In this document: piece after piece, positions 8,201 through 15,247 of the stretch
How positions within the stretch are numbered: position 1 is the first letter of the stretch
Layout of the letters: each line of letters opens with the position of its first letter
Source of the DNA: Chitinophagales bacterium
Lineage (GTDB): Bacteria; Bacteroidota; Bacteroidia; Chitinophagales; UBA2359
Length of the DNA stretch: 23,718 nucleotides
NCBI GenBank assembly: GCA_020629335.1
Contig: JAHDDN010000024.1
Location: forward strand, 1 to 23,718
Direction: 5' to 3'
Program-made: the position numbers and the translations under genes
Notes under the pieces: model-generated
What the model was told of the DNA's origin: nothing
What the model saw: the letters and a program-made list of their open reading frames with translations, nothing else
Databases searched by the model: none

Positions 8201-8893
8201 AGAACCATAGTTTTCGGCTATATAGTGCCAAAGAGCATGGCCAGCAAAAGCAGCATCCTCCTTTTCCAATTTGTTGAAATTGCGGAAACGGCCAGATTGA
8301 ATCCCCTCTCTTAGCTTATCATCCATCTCTGTGCTCCAGTCTTCTCCAACATAATTGACTAAGCCATCCACAAACCAATTAGGCAAGTTGAGTAATACCG
8401 CATTTTGAATGATTTCCTGTATGCTACCCCCAAAGACCATATTTTCTACAAATACTTTGGCGATGCCTTGATTAATGCGTTTTTCAAGATCCTGATGATT
8501 TCCATTGAAGTGGACAAAGATCTTATTGCCAATAATGGGGGTTACTCCTCCAGAATTGCGATTTTCAAAGCCTTGTCCAATGTTGGTTTGCTTTAGATCA
8601 GAGATATTATGGTAAACCATTATCTCGATCTTATTATTGAGTTGGAATTCTAATTTAGATTCTATGGCAGCCAAATTCTTTTCGGCTACTGCTAAGGCGA
8701 ATTTACCCAAATCTTGGCCTCCTTGATAGAAATAAGAAACAAAATTAGGAGATTCGGTGTACAGCCACTCAAAATCGTGGTATTGAACACGATTTTGGCC
8801 GAATTCCGTATTGATTCCTTGTCCATAAGCTAAAGTGCCAATAGAACCTAGGAGGAACCAGAGAATAATATGACGAAATGTATGATTAATCAA
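5246..8893 (-). CDS. Large exported fusion: peptidase-MA-like region, TolB/WD40-like propeller and Omp85-type barrel
   Basis: This 1215-residue protein is predicted to sit in the outer membrane with a large periplasmic part. A signal peptide occupies about 1-25 (cleavage near AYGQ). Residues about 30-290 resemble peptidase-MA proteins in layout, but the place where HExxH would be expected reads QEIIQ (159-163), followed by WFVDGLVNYVG (173-183). Zinc ligands therefore appear to be missing and it is probably not a protease. TolB/WD40-like propeller strands (DAKISHDGRYLAYS, PLLAWSRTGHTLA, ILFVSNRLDDT) cover about 300-640. A lysine/glutamate/asparagine-rich linker covers about 645-785. The rest is a beta barrel with the Omp85 loop-6 motif VRGF near 1075 and a terminal phenylalanine. 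No POTRA repeats are evident. It stands alone, divergent from the hydrolase at 9069. Each domain assignment is from motif reading; the function is unknown. Confidence 0.85.
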   Translation of the reverse strand: MINHTFRHIILWFLLGSIGTLAYGQGINTEFGQNRVQYHDFEWLYTESPNFVSYFYQGGQDLGKFALAVAEKNLAAIESKLEFQLNNKIEIMVYHNISDLKQTNIGQGFENRNSGGVTPIIGNKIFVHFNGNHQDLEKRINQGIAKVFVENMVFGGSIQEIIQNAVLLNLPNWFVDGLVNYVGEDWSTEMDDKLREGIQSGRFRNFNKLEKEDAAFAGHALWHYIAENYGSSSIPNLLYLTRINRSLESGFLFVLGGSVKAIIAEWHEYYEQLYAYEQAEREKYIDDHLFKKIKKKDVSVGDAKISHDGRYLAYSTNDQGLYKVFIYDFEEEKSQTIIKKGFRSPNQPKDDVYPLLAWSRTGHTLATIFEKQDKILLQVNDLDKDEEIREPVTKFQQVLDIAFTADNRKLIISAVKSGQADLFTYFIPNTKTVQLTKDFYDDLQPTYARLAGKEGILFVSNRLDDTLRTEKLDTILPINNFDVFFMELKTSNDQLIRLTNTPLTNEWIPKQYKDYISFLSNENGIFNHYMAELDSSLHHVDTKVYFKDSIITNPTYPLDSLQKAGLIDSITTEDIYAYSANRFAISNYEKSILNRDFSPKNGKQFLLTQKEGQYEFYMAKLPEDIKGASKTLKNTAYKEQLINRANAPQKQAKRKKIKSKKEKRKEKANAKKEKNNFFDTPKKESPEFSVVDEILGDPNEQKKEETIIENDIEKALKEEEDNNITPIDSTNMEQYFFQSDYEDLEEFEQDDDPTQTTEPALVNNKAVNNNSKNKNQAPKFKRSRTRVYDLKFSIDEVVTQLDNSLLYIPYESFQAGGQFFSFPDLNAMIKIGATDLFEDYRITGGFRIPLNLNGSEYFLDYRAMKKRLDKRIVYHRKAQKKRYSFSLPGDNSIDSDAKVVEGMLMGTLSWPFDIARSVRLHGGYQSTRIFFLAKDAFSLDLPNFSENYFYSKLEYVHDNTFEVALNIRNGTRYKLFTEFYKPFEFFVDDKNLDFKVKDTGWMGIFGGDFRHYQKVHKQIIWANRVAFGKSFGTRKLLYYLGGVENWFKDPNKQFNRDTPIDEQQPYILQSIGANVRGFQYNIRNGDSYALFNSELRVPLFSYLFNSPIRSEFIRNFQLVGFFDAGTAWQGLNPFSEENRYYQVTVTDAGVQNIDDGQLVPIQATVNYFKNPIVVGYGGGVRSKLLGYFIKVDMAWGVDSGAKTPPRWFVSIGTDF

Positions 8894-9068
8894 TAGTTTG
8901 TTTTTATGCTATTTATCGTTAAAGTATAGGAATTTAAGCTTCCACTACTACTTATAACTAAGTTAACGTAATTTAGTTAATAAAAATTTAGTAATGAGGC
9001 CTTAAATTCTGTTTTATGGCTAACAATTCGCAATTTTACAGCCTATTTCATACCAAAATACTAGAAAC

Positions 9069-9725
9069 ATGATCACTGTTGCACGTTTTACTTTTAATCC
9101 ATTCCAAGAAAACACCTACATTTTATACGACGAAACCAAAGAATGCATCATATTTGACCCAGGATGTCATAATGATCAGGAACGCCAAATCCTTGACCTT
9201 TTCATTGAAAATAAGGAATTAAAGCCAGTACAGCTCATTAATACCCATTGCCATATAGACCATATTTTAGGAAATCAGTACGTTTCGGAGAAGTATGGGT
9301 TGCCTTTGACCATTCACAAAGGCGAAATACCCGTTTTAGAAGCCGTTCCTATGTATGCAGCTTCAATGGGGCTAAAAGTGGAACATTTCCCTGCTACGGC
9401 CTTTTTAGAGGAAGGAGACATCGTTAAATTTGGTCAATCTGAATTGAAAGTCTTATTTACGCCTGGACACTCACCTGCAAGTATTTCTTTTTATTGCGAG
9501 GAAGACAAGTTATTAATAGCTGGAGACGTCCTTTTTGAAGGAAGTATTGGACGAACTGATTTGCCAGGTGGTGATTTTCAAACACTATATAAGAGTATAC
9601 ACGAGAAATTCTTCCCTTTAGGCGATGATGTAGAAGTTTTTCCAGGCCACGGACCTTCTACCAAAATAGGAATAGAGCGTATTAGTAATCCTTTTGTAGG
9701 AGAAAATAGCCAATACACTTTTTAG
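9069..9725 (+). CDS. Metallo-beta-lactamase-fold hydrolase (glyoxalase II-like, YcbL type)
   Basis: This cytoplasmic zinc hydrolase has 218 residues, the usual size for the short YcbL-like branch. All expected metal ligands are present: H60, H62, D64 and H65 in THCHIDH, H134 in TPGHS, D153 in AGDVLF and H194 in FPGHGP. The segment GSIGRTDLPGGD is characteristic of this branch. The likely reaction is hydrolysis of a thioester such as S-lactoylglutathione or a related thiol adduct, but members differ in substrate and this one cannot be specified. It starts at ATG 9069 and has no signal peptide. It is divergent from the large barrel gene across 175 bp (8894-9068), in which no convincing promoter box was seen. 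No terminator is visible after it. Confidence 0.9.
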   Translation: MITVARFTFNPFQENTYILYDETKECIIFDPGCHNDQERQILDLFIENKELKPVQLINTHCHIDHILGNQYVSEKYGLPLTIHKGEIPVLEAVPMYAASMGLKVEHFPATAFLEEGDIVKFGQSELKVLFTPGHSPASISFYCEEDKLLIAGDVLFEGSIGRTDLPGGDFQTLYKSIHEKFFPLGDDVEVFPGHGPSTKIGIERISNPFVGENSQYTF

Positions 9726-10126
9726 GAAATTCAATCAATCCAACTCATAACAAACGCATAAATTTGACATTTTTGCCTCAAATCCCTTTGGATATGGAGT
9801 TTAAGTAGCTAGTATTCAATGAAATATGTCTTTCAAAATTGATATTAAATTAACAATATTTATCTATAAAAATTGCTTGCTATGTTGTGTTTAATGAGTG
9901 TGAATTTTATTTAAATTAGTATTAATTTTTTATTGTAATGTTTTTATTATTATGTTATAAGCTTTTTTGTTTAATGTGATTTGTTGTTTTTGAGCAAAAA
10001 TGATTTTTTTTCCACTTTTTTAGTGACTTTTGAAGTCTGACCAATATACTATACGGTTGAGCGATTTTTTTATTGAAAACCAATTATTTATAAAGTTTGT
10101 TTTGTCTATATAAGTTGGTAAAAACC

Positions 10127-10153
10127 TTTCCAAACTCAAGTTGAGTGTGGAAA
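10127..10153. promoter_or_regulatory. Palindrome, candidate operator upstream of the glucosaminidase gene
   Basis: The arms 10127-10139 (TTTCCAAACTCAA) and 10141-10153 are complementary in 12 of 13 positions around a single central base. The palindrome ends 39 bp before the -7 box at 10193, a position where a dimeric regulator could act. It could equally be a small hairpin; no regulator is identified. Confidence 0.4.
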
Positions 10154-10192
10154 ATTAAATGCCTTAAATTTTTTTTTAATGAAGTGCTAACA

Positions 10193-10200
10193 TATCTTTG
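10193..10200 (+). promoter_or_regulatory. Bacteroidota-type -7 box TATCTTTG
   Basis: The sequence matches the TAnnTTTG -7 element of Bacteroidota sigma factors. No clear -33 TTG partner is visible. If used, transcription would start near 10207, about 200 nt before the glucosaminidase start. Confidence 0.45.
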
Positions 10201-10406
10201 CCCACGAATTGGAACTCAAGGCTTGTGATTTTATTTTAAATTATCCTTAGCTATATTTTTATTGATGCACTTTAATAGCCAACTACAATTGTATTTTTTT
10301 TAGCCTAGGAGTATTGAAGCAATAAATGAAAGATGCAAAGAAAGCAAAATTTATTGTTTGATTATTCTCAATAGAGATTCCGATATTGTTTTACCAAAAG
10401 TATCAC

Positions 10407-11690
10407 ATGGAAACTTTTATATACCATTTAAAAGCGAATGCTTCAAAAAAATGGATATGGATAGCTCTTGTTTTTATTTCTAATTTATCTTTAGCAGCTT
10501 TCCCCCGAATTTCTGTAGACGAGTATGTTGAGCAGTATAAGAATATTGCTATTACAGAAATGCACAATTACCGTATACCTGCGAGTATAACGCTAGCACA
10601 AGGTATACTGGAGTCGGAGTTCGGTAATAGCTACTTAGCAACAGCAGCGAACAATCATTTTGGTATCAAATGCCATAAGGATTGGAATGGGCTAAGCGTG
10701 AGGAAAGATGATGATGCAAAAGATGAATGCTTTAGAAAATATGCCTCAGCAGTAGATTCTTATGAAGATCATTCACTCTTCTTATCTAAAAGAGGTCGCT
10801 ACTCTAGCCTTTTCGAACTTAAAATGACAGATTATAAGTCATGGGCTAAAGGATTAAAAAAAGCAGGCTATGCTACGAATCCCCAATATGCCCACCAACT
10901 TATCAAATTAATCGATAATTACGATCTAAATAGATTTGATACAGGTGAGCCACTATCAGAAGAACAATATGCAGAAACAGTAGAAAAAGAACGCCAAGAG
11001 CAAATTTTCTACTATAACAGAATCAAAACCATTGTATTTACTTATGGGGTAACGCCCAAGCAAGTGGCAGATGCGTATAATATTGATATTGATCGACTCT
11101 GCAAGTATAATGATGTGAAAAGATCAGATTTCTTCCCTGCGGATGCAAAAATCTATCTTCAACCGAAAAGAGGTAAAGGACCTATCAATAAAAGACAACA
11201 CTTAGTAGAGGCTAATCAAACGATGCGAGATATAGCACAACTATACGGCATCAAACTCGAAAAACTTTACAAACTCAATCAAATGTTGCCAGGTACACAG
11301 CCTCAAAAAGGAGAGTTGATTAATCTCCGTAAAAAGAGAGGCTATCCACCTATGGTAACGGCTGATTTTATGGGAGCACCTACACCGCTTCCGTCTCATG
11401 ATCTTAGTGAGAAAACGCAAAATAGAGAGCAGCCAAGTGCGCCTCCCTATGAACCACAAAATAATAAAGAGATCACACAAGTATCCGAAACAGAGGTACC
11501 TGATCCAGTAGTCAAAAAGAACGACAACAAGAAGGTGAAACAATTATATGTTGTTCGAGAAGGCGACAACCTAAATAGTATTGCAGAGCAGTTTGGAGCT
11601 TCTCTGTACGATTTAATCAAAATCAACGATTTAGGTAAGGAAGATGTACAAGCAGGTGATAAACTAATCGTTCCTGCAAAAGTAAAATAA
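10407..11690 (+). CDS. Secreted glucosaminidase (GH73-like) with LysM modules
   Basis: This 427-residue exported peptidoglycan hydrolase is predicted to cleave N-acetylglucosaminyl bonds in cell-wall glycan during growth, division or remodelling. A signal peptide or anchor covers about 15-31 (WIWIALVFISNLSLAA). The glucosaminidase domain spans about 36-178. ITLAQGILESEFG (about 61-73) matches the GH73 helix with catalytic glutamate (probably E69), followed by NNHFGIKC. A weak LysM-like segment lies at about 208-254, a second at about 265-308, and a clear C-terminal LysM at 380-424 (YVVREGDNLNSIAEQFG, ending KLIVPAK). A proline- and polar-rich linker joins the last two. I chose ATG 10407 over an in-frame TTG at 10386, since the longer form adds only seven residues before the signal. 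A strong terminator follows. Confidence 0.9.
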   Translation: METFIYHLKANASKKWIWIALVFISNLSLAAFPRISVDEYVEQYKNIAITEMHNYRIPASITLAQGILESEFGNSYLATAANNHFGIKCHKDWNGLSVRKDDDAKDECFRKYASAVDSYEDHSLFLSKRGRYSSLFELKMTDYKSWAKGLKKAGYATNPQYAHQLIKLIDNYDLNRFDTGEPLSEEQYAETVEKERQEQIFYYNRIKTIVFTYGVTPKQVADAYNIDIDRLCKYNDVKRSDFFPADAKIYLQPKRGKGPINKRQHLVEANQTMRDIAQLYGIKLEKLYKLNQMLPGTQPQKGELINLRKKRGYPPMVTADFMGAPTPLPSHDLSEKTQNREQPSAPPYEPQNNKEITQVSETEVPDPVVKKNDNKKVKQLYVVREGDNLNSIAEQFGASLYDLIKINDLGKEDVQAGDKLIVPAKVK

Positions 11691-11722
11691 TTCTTTCTTC
11701 AAGTTTTTTCAGCATTTCATTG

Positions 11723-11769
11723 AAGTGAGCAGAGTTGAATGTTACTATTCAATTTTGCTCACTTTTTTT
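11723..11769 (+). terminator. Rho-independent terminator of the glucosaminidase gene
   Basis: An 18-bp stem (11723-11740 with 11747-11764) contains two G-T pairs and a 6-nt loop, and is followed by a T-tract to 11769. Repeat copy C begins at the next base. Confidence 0.88.
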
Positions 11770-11998
11770 ATTTGGGGCTTCCCTCGCCTCGCAATTTACA
11801 ATGGTTCCCCTTTTTAAAAATGCAATCGACTAATTAAAAATTATCTAACCAACTAATGGCTCGGTCGGGCTGTCCGTTCTTATGTGGCTATGCCCTTCCT
11901 ACTACGCTAAGGTTCACTTGTCTCTTATTGGAGCCTGCGTGTACCTAAGCTCCGTAAGTCAGCGCATGGCCGCCACATACCACTTCCATCCCTAAGCC
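11770..11998 (+). repeat. Dispersed ~229-bp repeat, copy C
   Basis: The left edge is ATTTGGGGCTTCCC (11770-11783), the centre (11784-11864) is unrelated to the other copies, and the core is 11865-11998. The stem halves are TATGTGGC at 11881-11888 and GCCACATA at 11972-11979. The left edge abuts a terminator T-tract, as in copy A. The right edge ends on the third base of the hemW stop codon on the opposite strand. The core matches copy A in length and aligns without gaps. Confidence 0.87.
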
Positions 11999-13122
11999 TA
12001 AACAAACAAATCCGAAATAATTTGATCTGCGATTAGTCTGCCTTTAGGAGAAAGTGCCAAATGTTCTCCTTGGATAACAACTGCAGTTGTTTCAATGTAT
12101 TTTTTGGCATCGTTTAAGAGAGCAGCGTGCTGATCTTCCCCAAATTCTCGAAGAACTTTATTGAGATCACAGCCCCACATCGTTCTTAGAGTGGTGAGTA
12201 AATATTCGTTATAGCGTTGACTAGGCGTTAATACTTCCACTTCAGCAGGGATGGTTCCTGCTTGGATAGCTTTGATATATTGGCTATTATTGGCGATATT
12301 CCATTGGCGAGAATGTCCATTAAAGGAATGAGCAGCTGGGCCTAAACCTAGATAAGACACCCCTCTCCAATAATTGCTATTGTGCTTGGATTCCCAATTG
12401 GGTAAACTGAAGTTAGATATTTCGTATTGTTGGTAGCCATTTTGGGTGAGCATTTCTAATAAAATTTCAAATTGCTCGGCAGATTGGACTTCATCTACTG
12501 CTTTTGCTTTTCCATTTTGGACGAAATGAGCTAAAGCGGTATTGGGTTCTACCGTTAAGCAGTAGGCTGATAAATGGGGGATTTTATAATTAAGGAAAAA
12601 GTTGATATTATTACGCCATCTTTCGTGGTTCATATCAGGAGTGCCATAAATTAAGTCTATTGTAATATTCTCAAAGCCTATTTTCTGAGCATATTCAATA
12701 CATTGCTTGGCTTGGTCGGCATTATGTGCTCGGTTCATAAAGCGTAAGTCTTCTTCATAAAAGGACTGCACACCTATAGATAGGCGATTAATACCCGCCT
12801 GTTTGAGTGCGCTTAAATGATTAGGTGATAAATCATCTGGATTAGCCTCTAAGGTGATCTCCACTTTTTTATCGACCTCGAATTGTTGGTCTAAAGCAGC
12901 TAAAAGCTGGGCGATCTCGTCTCTAGTCAATAGGGAAGGGGTTCCCCCTCCAAAATATATGGTTTTAATCTTTTCTGCTCCTAAATAATCCTTCTGGAGC
13001 CTTATTTCTTTATGGAGGGCTAGAAGTAACTTATCCTTTAACTTCATGGAAGTTGAAAAGTGGAAGTTGCAATAGTGACACGCCTTCTTGCAAAAGGGAA
13101 TATGGATATAAATGCCAGCCAT
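11998..13122 (-). CDS. hemW: Radical SAM heme chaperone HemW
   Basis: This 374-residue cytoplasmic radical SAM protein belongs to the family related to oxygen-independent coproporphyrinogen III oxidase. The iron-sulfur cluster motif is C11-x3-C15-x2-C18 followed by N-F. HemN oxidase usually has a fourth cysteine there, so the phenylalanine points to HemW, which binds heme and delivers it to acceptor proteins. The SAM-binding GGGTP motif is at 58-62, and EANPDDLS, NRLSIGVQSF and the HNSNYWRG segment are typical of the family. The length is normal. It starts at ATG 13122 next to the glycine-rich start MAGIYIHIPFC. Repeat copy C touches its stop codon and copy D lies upstream of its start. It appears monocistronic; a small CCGAA-GAAT-TTCGG hairpin lies in the leader (13151-13164). 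Confidence 0.93.
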   Translation of the reverse strand: MAGIYIHIPFCKKACHYCNFHFSTSMKLKDKLLLALHKEIRLQKDYLGAEKIKTIYFGGGTPSLLTRDEIAQLLAALDQQFEVDKKVEITLEANPDDLSPNHLSALKQAGINRLSIGVQSFYEEDLRFMNRAHNADQAKQCIEYAQKIGFENITIDLIYGTPDMNHERWRNNINFFLNYKIPHLSAYCLTVEPNTALAHFVQNGKAKAVDEVQSAEQFEILLEMLTQNGYQQYEISNFSLPNWESKHNSNYWRGVSYLGLGPAAHSFNGHSRQWNIANNSQYIKAIQAGTIPAEVEVLTPSQRYNEYLLTTLRTMWGCDLNKVLREFGEDQHAALLNDAKKYIETTAVVIQGEHLALSPKGRLIADQIISDLFV

Positions 13123-13201
13123 TTTGTTAAAAAATAATTGATGAGTGATTCCGAAGAATTTCGGCTAAAACGTTTTGACCTTGATCAGTTCAGACGTTAA
13201 A

Positions 13202-13429
13202 AATTGGCTTAGGGATGGTAGCGGTATGTGGCGTTTATGCAGTGACTTACGGCGCTTAGCTGGACGTAGGCTGGCCCGCAGGGCAGACAAGTACAGCTTA
13301 GCAGAGTAGGAGCGGCATAGCCACATAAGAGCGGACAGCCCGACCCATTTGTTTTTTTGGCCAGTCATGTTGGGGCGCACCTGTGTGTGCGCCCTCTGGC
13401 CAAAAAAATAAATGGGGAAGCCCCAAATT
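13202..13429 (-). repeat. Dispersed ~228-bp repeat, copy D (inverted)
   Basis: The core is 13206-13343, with TATGTGGC at 13225-13232 and GCCACATA at 13320-13327. The GGGGAAGCCCCAAATT edge is 13414-13429. Between them lies a nested hairpin, listed separately. This is the most diverged core, 3-4 bases longer than the others because of an enlarged internal hairpin (GCCC-TGC-GGGC). It fills the divergent intergenic region between hemW and the Omp85 gene, with 26 bp left before the latter's start codon. Short open frames across it are not conserved between copies and are not annotated. Confidence 0.87.
13344..13416 (-). other. Nested hairpin module inside repeat copy D
   Basis: The outer arms of 21 bp (13344-13364 with 13396-13416) are complementary except for one G-T position. 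The inner stem GGGCGCAC (13373-13380) with GTGCGCCC (13387-13394) is a perfect 8 bp with a 6-nt loop. Compared with copy B, the inner part of the outer arm has changed from CATTCTT to GGCCAG on one side, with the matching change on the other. Confidence 0.75.
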
Positions 13430-13455
13430 ACATTTTAAAATTTTAATAGCGATAG

Positions 13456-15204
13456 TTGCAGAAGTTTTTTTTGATAATATTAATTGCTTGTATTTCTTTG
13501 ATGGCAAATTCGCAGGGAGTTGCTTTGGAAGTAGCGGCTTCAGAGGCGGATTGGCCCATATTGAAGGCGAATAAGGCTTATCAGGAGAAGTATGAGAGTG
13601 AGCGATTAGCGCAATTGGCTCTAGCAAATATCTTGAAGGATTTGAAGTCGGATGGTTATTTGGCGGCTTCATTTGATGATTTAGAGTCGGATAGTGTGTT
13701 GGTGAAGGCTGATTTTTATTTGGGAGAGCGTTATGAGTGGATGCAATTGGCAGTAGATAGTATTGACGAAAAAATATTGTCTAAGATTGGATATCGGCCT
13801 GGGGCTTTTAGAGGAAAACCATTTTCAATTGAGGAAGTGAGGCGATTACAGGAGCGATTATTGACTTACTACGAAAATAATGGCTATCCATTTGCGGAGG
13901 TTGGTTTGACCGATCTGGCGATGCAGGAGGAGCAAATTTCTGCCAATTTATCTTTAGAAAAGGGGGCGTTGATTAGGATTGACAGTTTGGCTTTGCACAC
14001 TTATGCGCATTTGAGTCGGCAGTACTTGGCTAATTACTTAGGGATAGAGCAAGGGATGATTTATAATGAGAGCTTGCTTCGTCAAATATCAAGTCGATTG
14101 AGAGAAATACCTTTTGTATCAGAATCTGCTCCATCCACGGTTGATTTTATTGGTTCTAAAGCGAGGGTGAATGTATATTTAAAACGTCAGAAAGCCAGTC
14201 GTTTAAATTTTATATTAGGCGTATTGCCTAAGTCAGATGGAGAAGGCTTTGATATTACTGGAGATGGTGAGTTGGTATTGCAAAATGCTTTAGGTAGTGG
14301 AGAGTTAATCGGTTTAGAGTACCAAGCATATCCAGCCAAGGCTACGGAGTTGAATTTGAAATTTAATTACCCTTATTTGCCTTTATTGCCTATAGGTATT
14401 GATTTGGCTTTCGATTTATATCGAAAGGATACCCTATTTTCTGAAATACACTATAATCTAGGCGTTCAATACACCTTTAAGGGAAATAATTACATCAAGG
14501 CATTTTATGATCGCAAGCGTTCGAGTCCAATTAGCGAATTTGGCAATGAAAATGTACTGCCTTCTATTTTGGGTGTTTTGACGAGTGCCTATGGGCTGTC
14601 TTGGAATTGGGAGCAATTGGACTATCGATATAATCCAAGAAGGGGGATAACATTAAGTAGTTCCGCAGCATTAGGTGTTAAGACTTATGCAAACGACAGT
14701 ATTTTACAAATCATAGATGAGACAGCCGAAAGCTGGCAATTGCAATGGCAGTTAGAAGCTGGTGTGAGTCGCTATTGGCCTATTGGAGCGGGTAGTACTA
14801 TCAAAACAAGCCTAAGAGGAGCTTGGTTAGAACTAGCAAATGGAGGAAGCAATAATATCAATTTATTATTTGAGAATGAGTTGTACAGAATAGGCGGAAA
14901 TAAGCTGCTAAGAGGTTTTGATGAACAGTCGATTTTGAGTAATTTATACCTATTAAATACCTTAGAATATCGTTATTTGATGAGTCAAAATTCTTACGTC
15001 TCTTTATTTGGAGATGCGGCCTATGTTGAAAATAACAATAGTACTGAGAGTGATAAAAGTTGGTATTATGGCTTAGGTGCGGGTATTACTTTTGAGACTA
15101 AAGCAGGACTTTTTGGTCTAAATTATGCGCTAGGTAAAAGAGCAGGAAATAGTTTTGATCTGCGGAGCGGAAAAATTCATTTTGGCTATGTCAATTATTT
15201 TTAG
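13456..15204 (+). CDS. Omp85-family outer-membrane protein with POTRA-like repeats (BamA/TamA-like)
   Basis: This 582-residue protein is predicted to be an outer-membrane barrel that inserts or exports other proteins. A signal peptide covers about 1-20 (MQKFFLIILIACISLM..., cleavage near NSQ). Periplasmic POTRA-like segments fill about 70-265; one contains FSIEEVRRLQERLLTYYENNG, here quoted only as the key helix at about 125-146. The barrel runs from about 265 to the end, with the loop-6 RGF motif near 485-488 and a final aromatic residue (VNYF). The start is TTG 13456: stop codons lie just upstream in frame, and the first ATG (13501) would remove most of the signal peptide. It is shorter than BamA and lacks a full five-POTRA array, so a TamA-like role is more likely. 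DUF4271 follows after 43 bp, probably in one operon. Confidence 0.85.
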   Translation: MQKFFLIILIACISLMANSQGVALEVAASEADWPILKANKAYQEKYESERLAQLALANILKDLKSDGYLAASFDDLESDSVLVKADFYLGERYEWMQLAVDSIDEKILSKIGYRPGAFRGKPFSIEEVRRLQERLLTYYENNGYPFAEVGLTDLAMQEEQISANLSLEKGALIRIDSLALHTYAHLSRQYLANYLGIEQGMIYNESLLRQISSRLREIPFVSESAPSTVDFIGSKARVNVYLKRQKASRLNFILGVLPKSDGEGFDITGDGELVLQNALGSGELIGLEYQAYPAKATELNLKFNYPYLPLLPIGIDLAFDLYRKDTLFSEIHYNLGVQYTFKGNNYIKAFYDRKRSSPISEFGNENVLPSILGVLTSAYGLSWNWEQLDYRYNPRRGITLSSSAALGVKTYANDSILQIIDETAESWQLQWQLEAGVSRYWPIGAGSTIKTSLRGAWLELANGGSNNINLLFENELYRIGGNKLLRGFDEQSILSNLYLLNTLEYRYLMSQNSYVSLFGDAAYVENNNSTESDKSWYYGLGAGITFETKAGLFGLNYALGKRAGNSFDLRSGKIHFGYVNYF

Positions 15205-15247
15205 CCTAAAAAGTGGATTTTTAAGAAAAAAAAACGTATAATTAGTA

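Larger units (their letters stand above)
9726..10406. other. Long AT-rich intergenic region with no gene seen
   Basis: About 680 bp lies between the hydrolase and the glucosaminidase gene, strongly AT-rich with many T-runs. I find no plausible coding frame, tRNA or transposon end. It contains a near-perfect palindrome (10127-10153) and one good -7 box (10193-10200), listed separately. Transcription from that box would give a leader of about 200 nt. Confidence 0.7.

Noticed and set aside
11998..13122. Oxygen-independent coproporphyrinogen III oxidase (HemN)
   Set aside because: The cluster motif ends C-N-F rather than with the extra cysteine of HemN, and the length fits HemW.
13441..13520. 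ATG 13501 as the start of the Omp85 gene
   Set aside because: It would delete most of the signal peptide; the TTG at 13456 gives a normal n-region and hydrophobic core.
13165..13672. Three ORFs of 63-124 residues on both strands around repeat copy D
   Set aside because: They are made of repeat sequence, or overlap the N-terminal part of the Omp85 gene out of frame, and have no family features.
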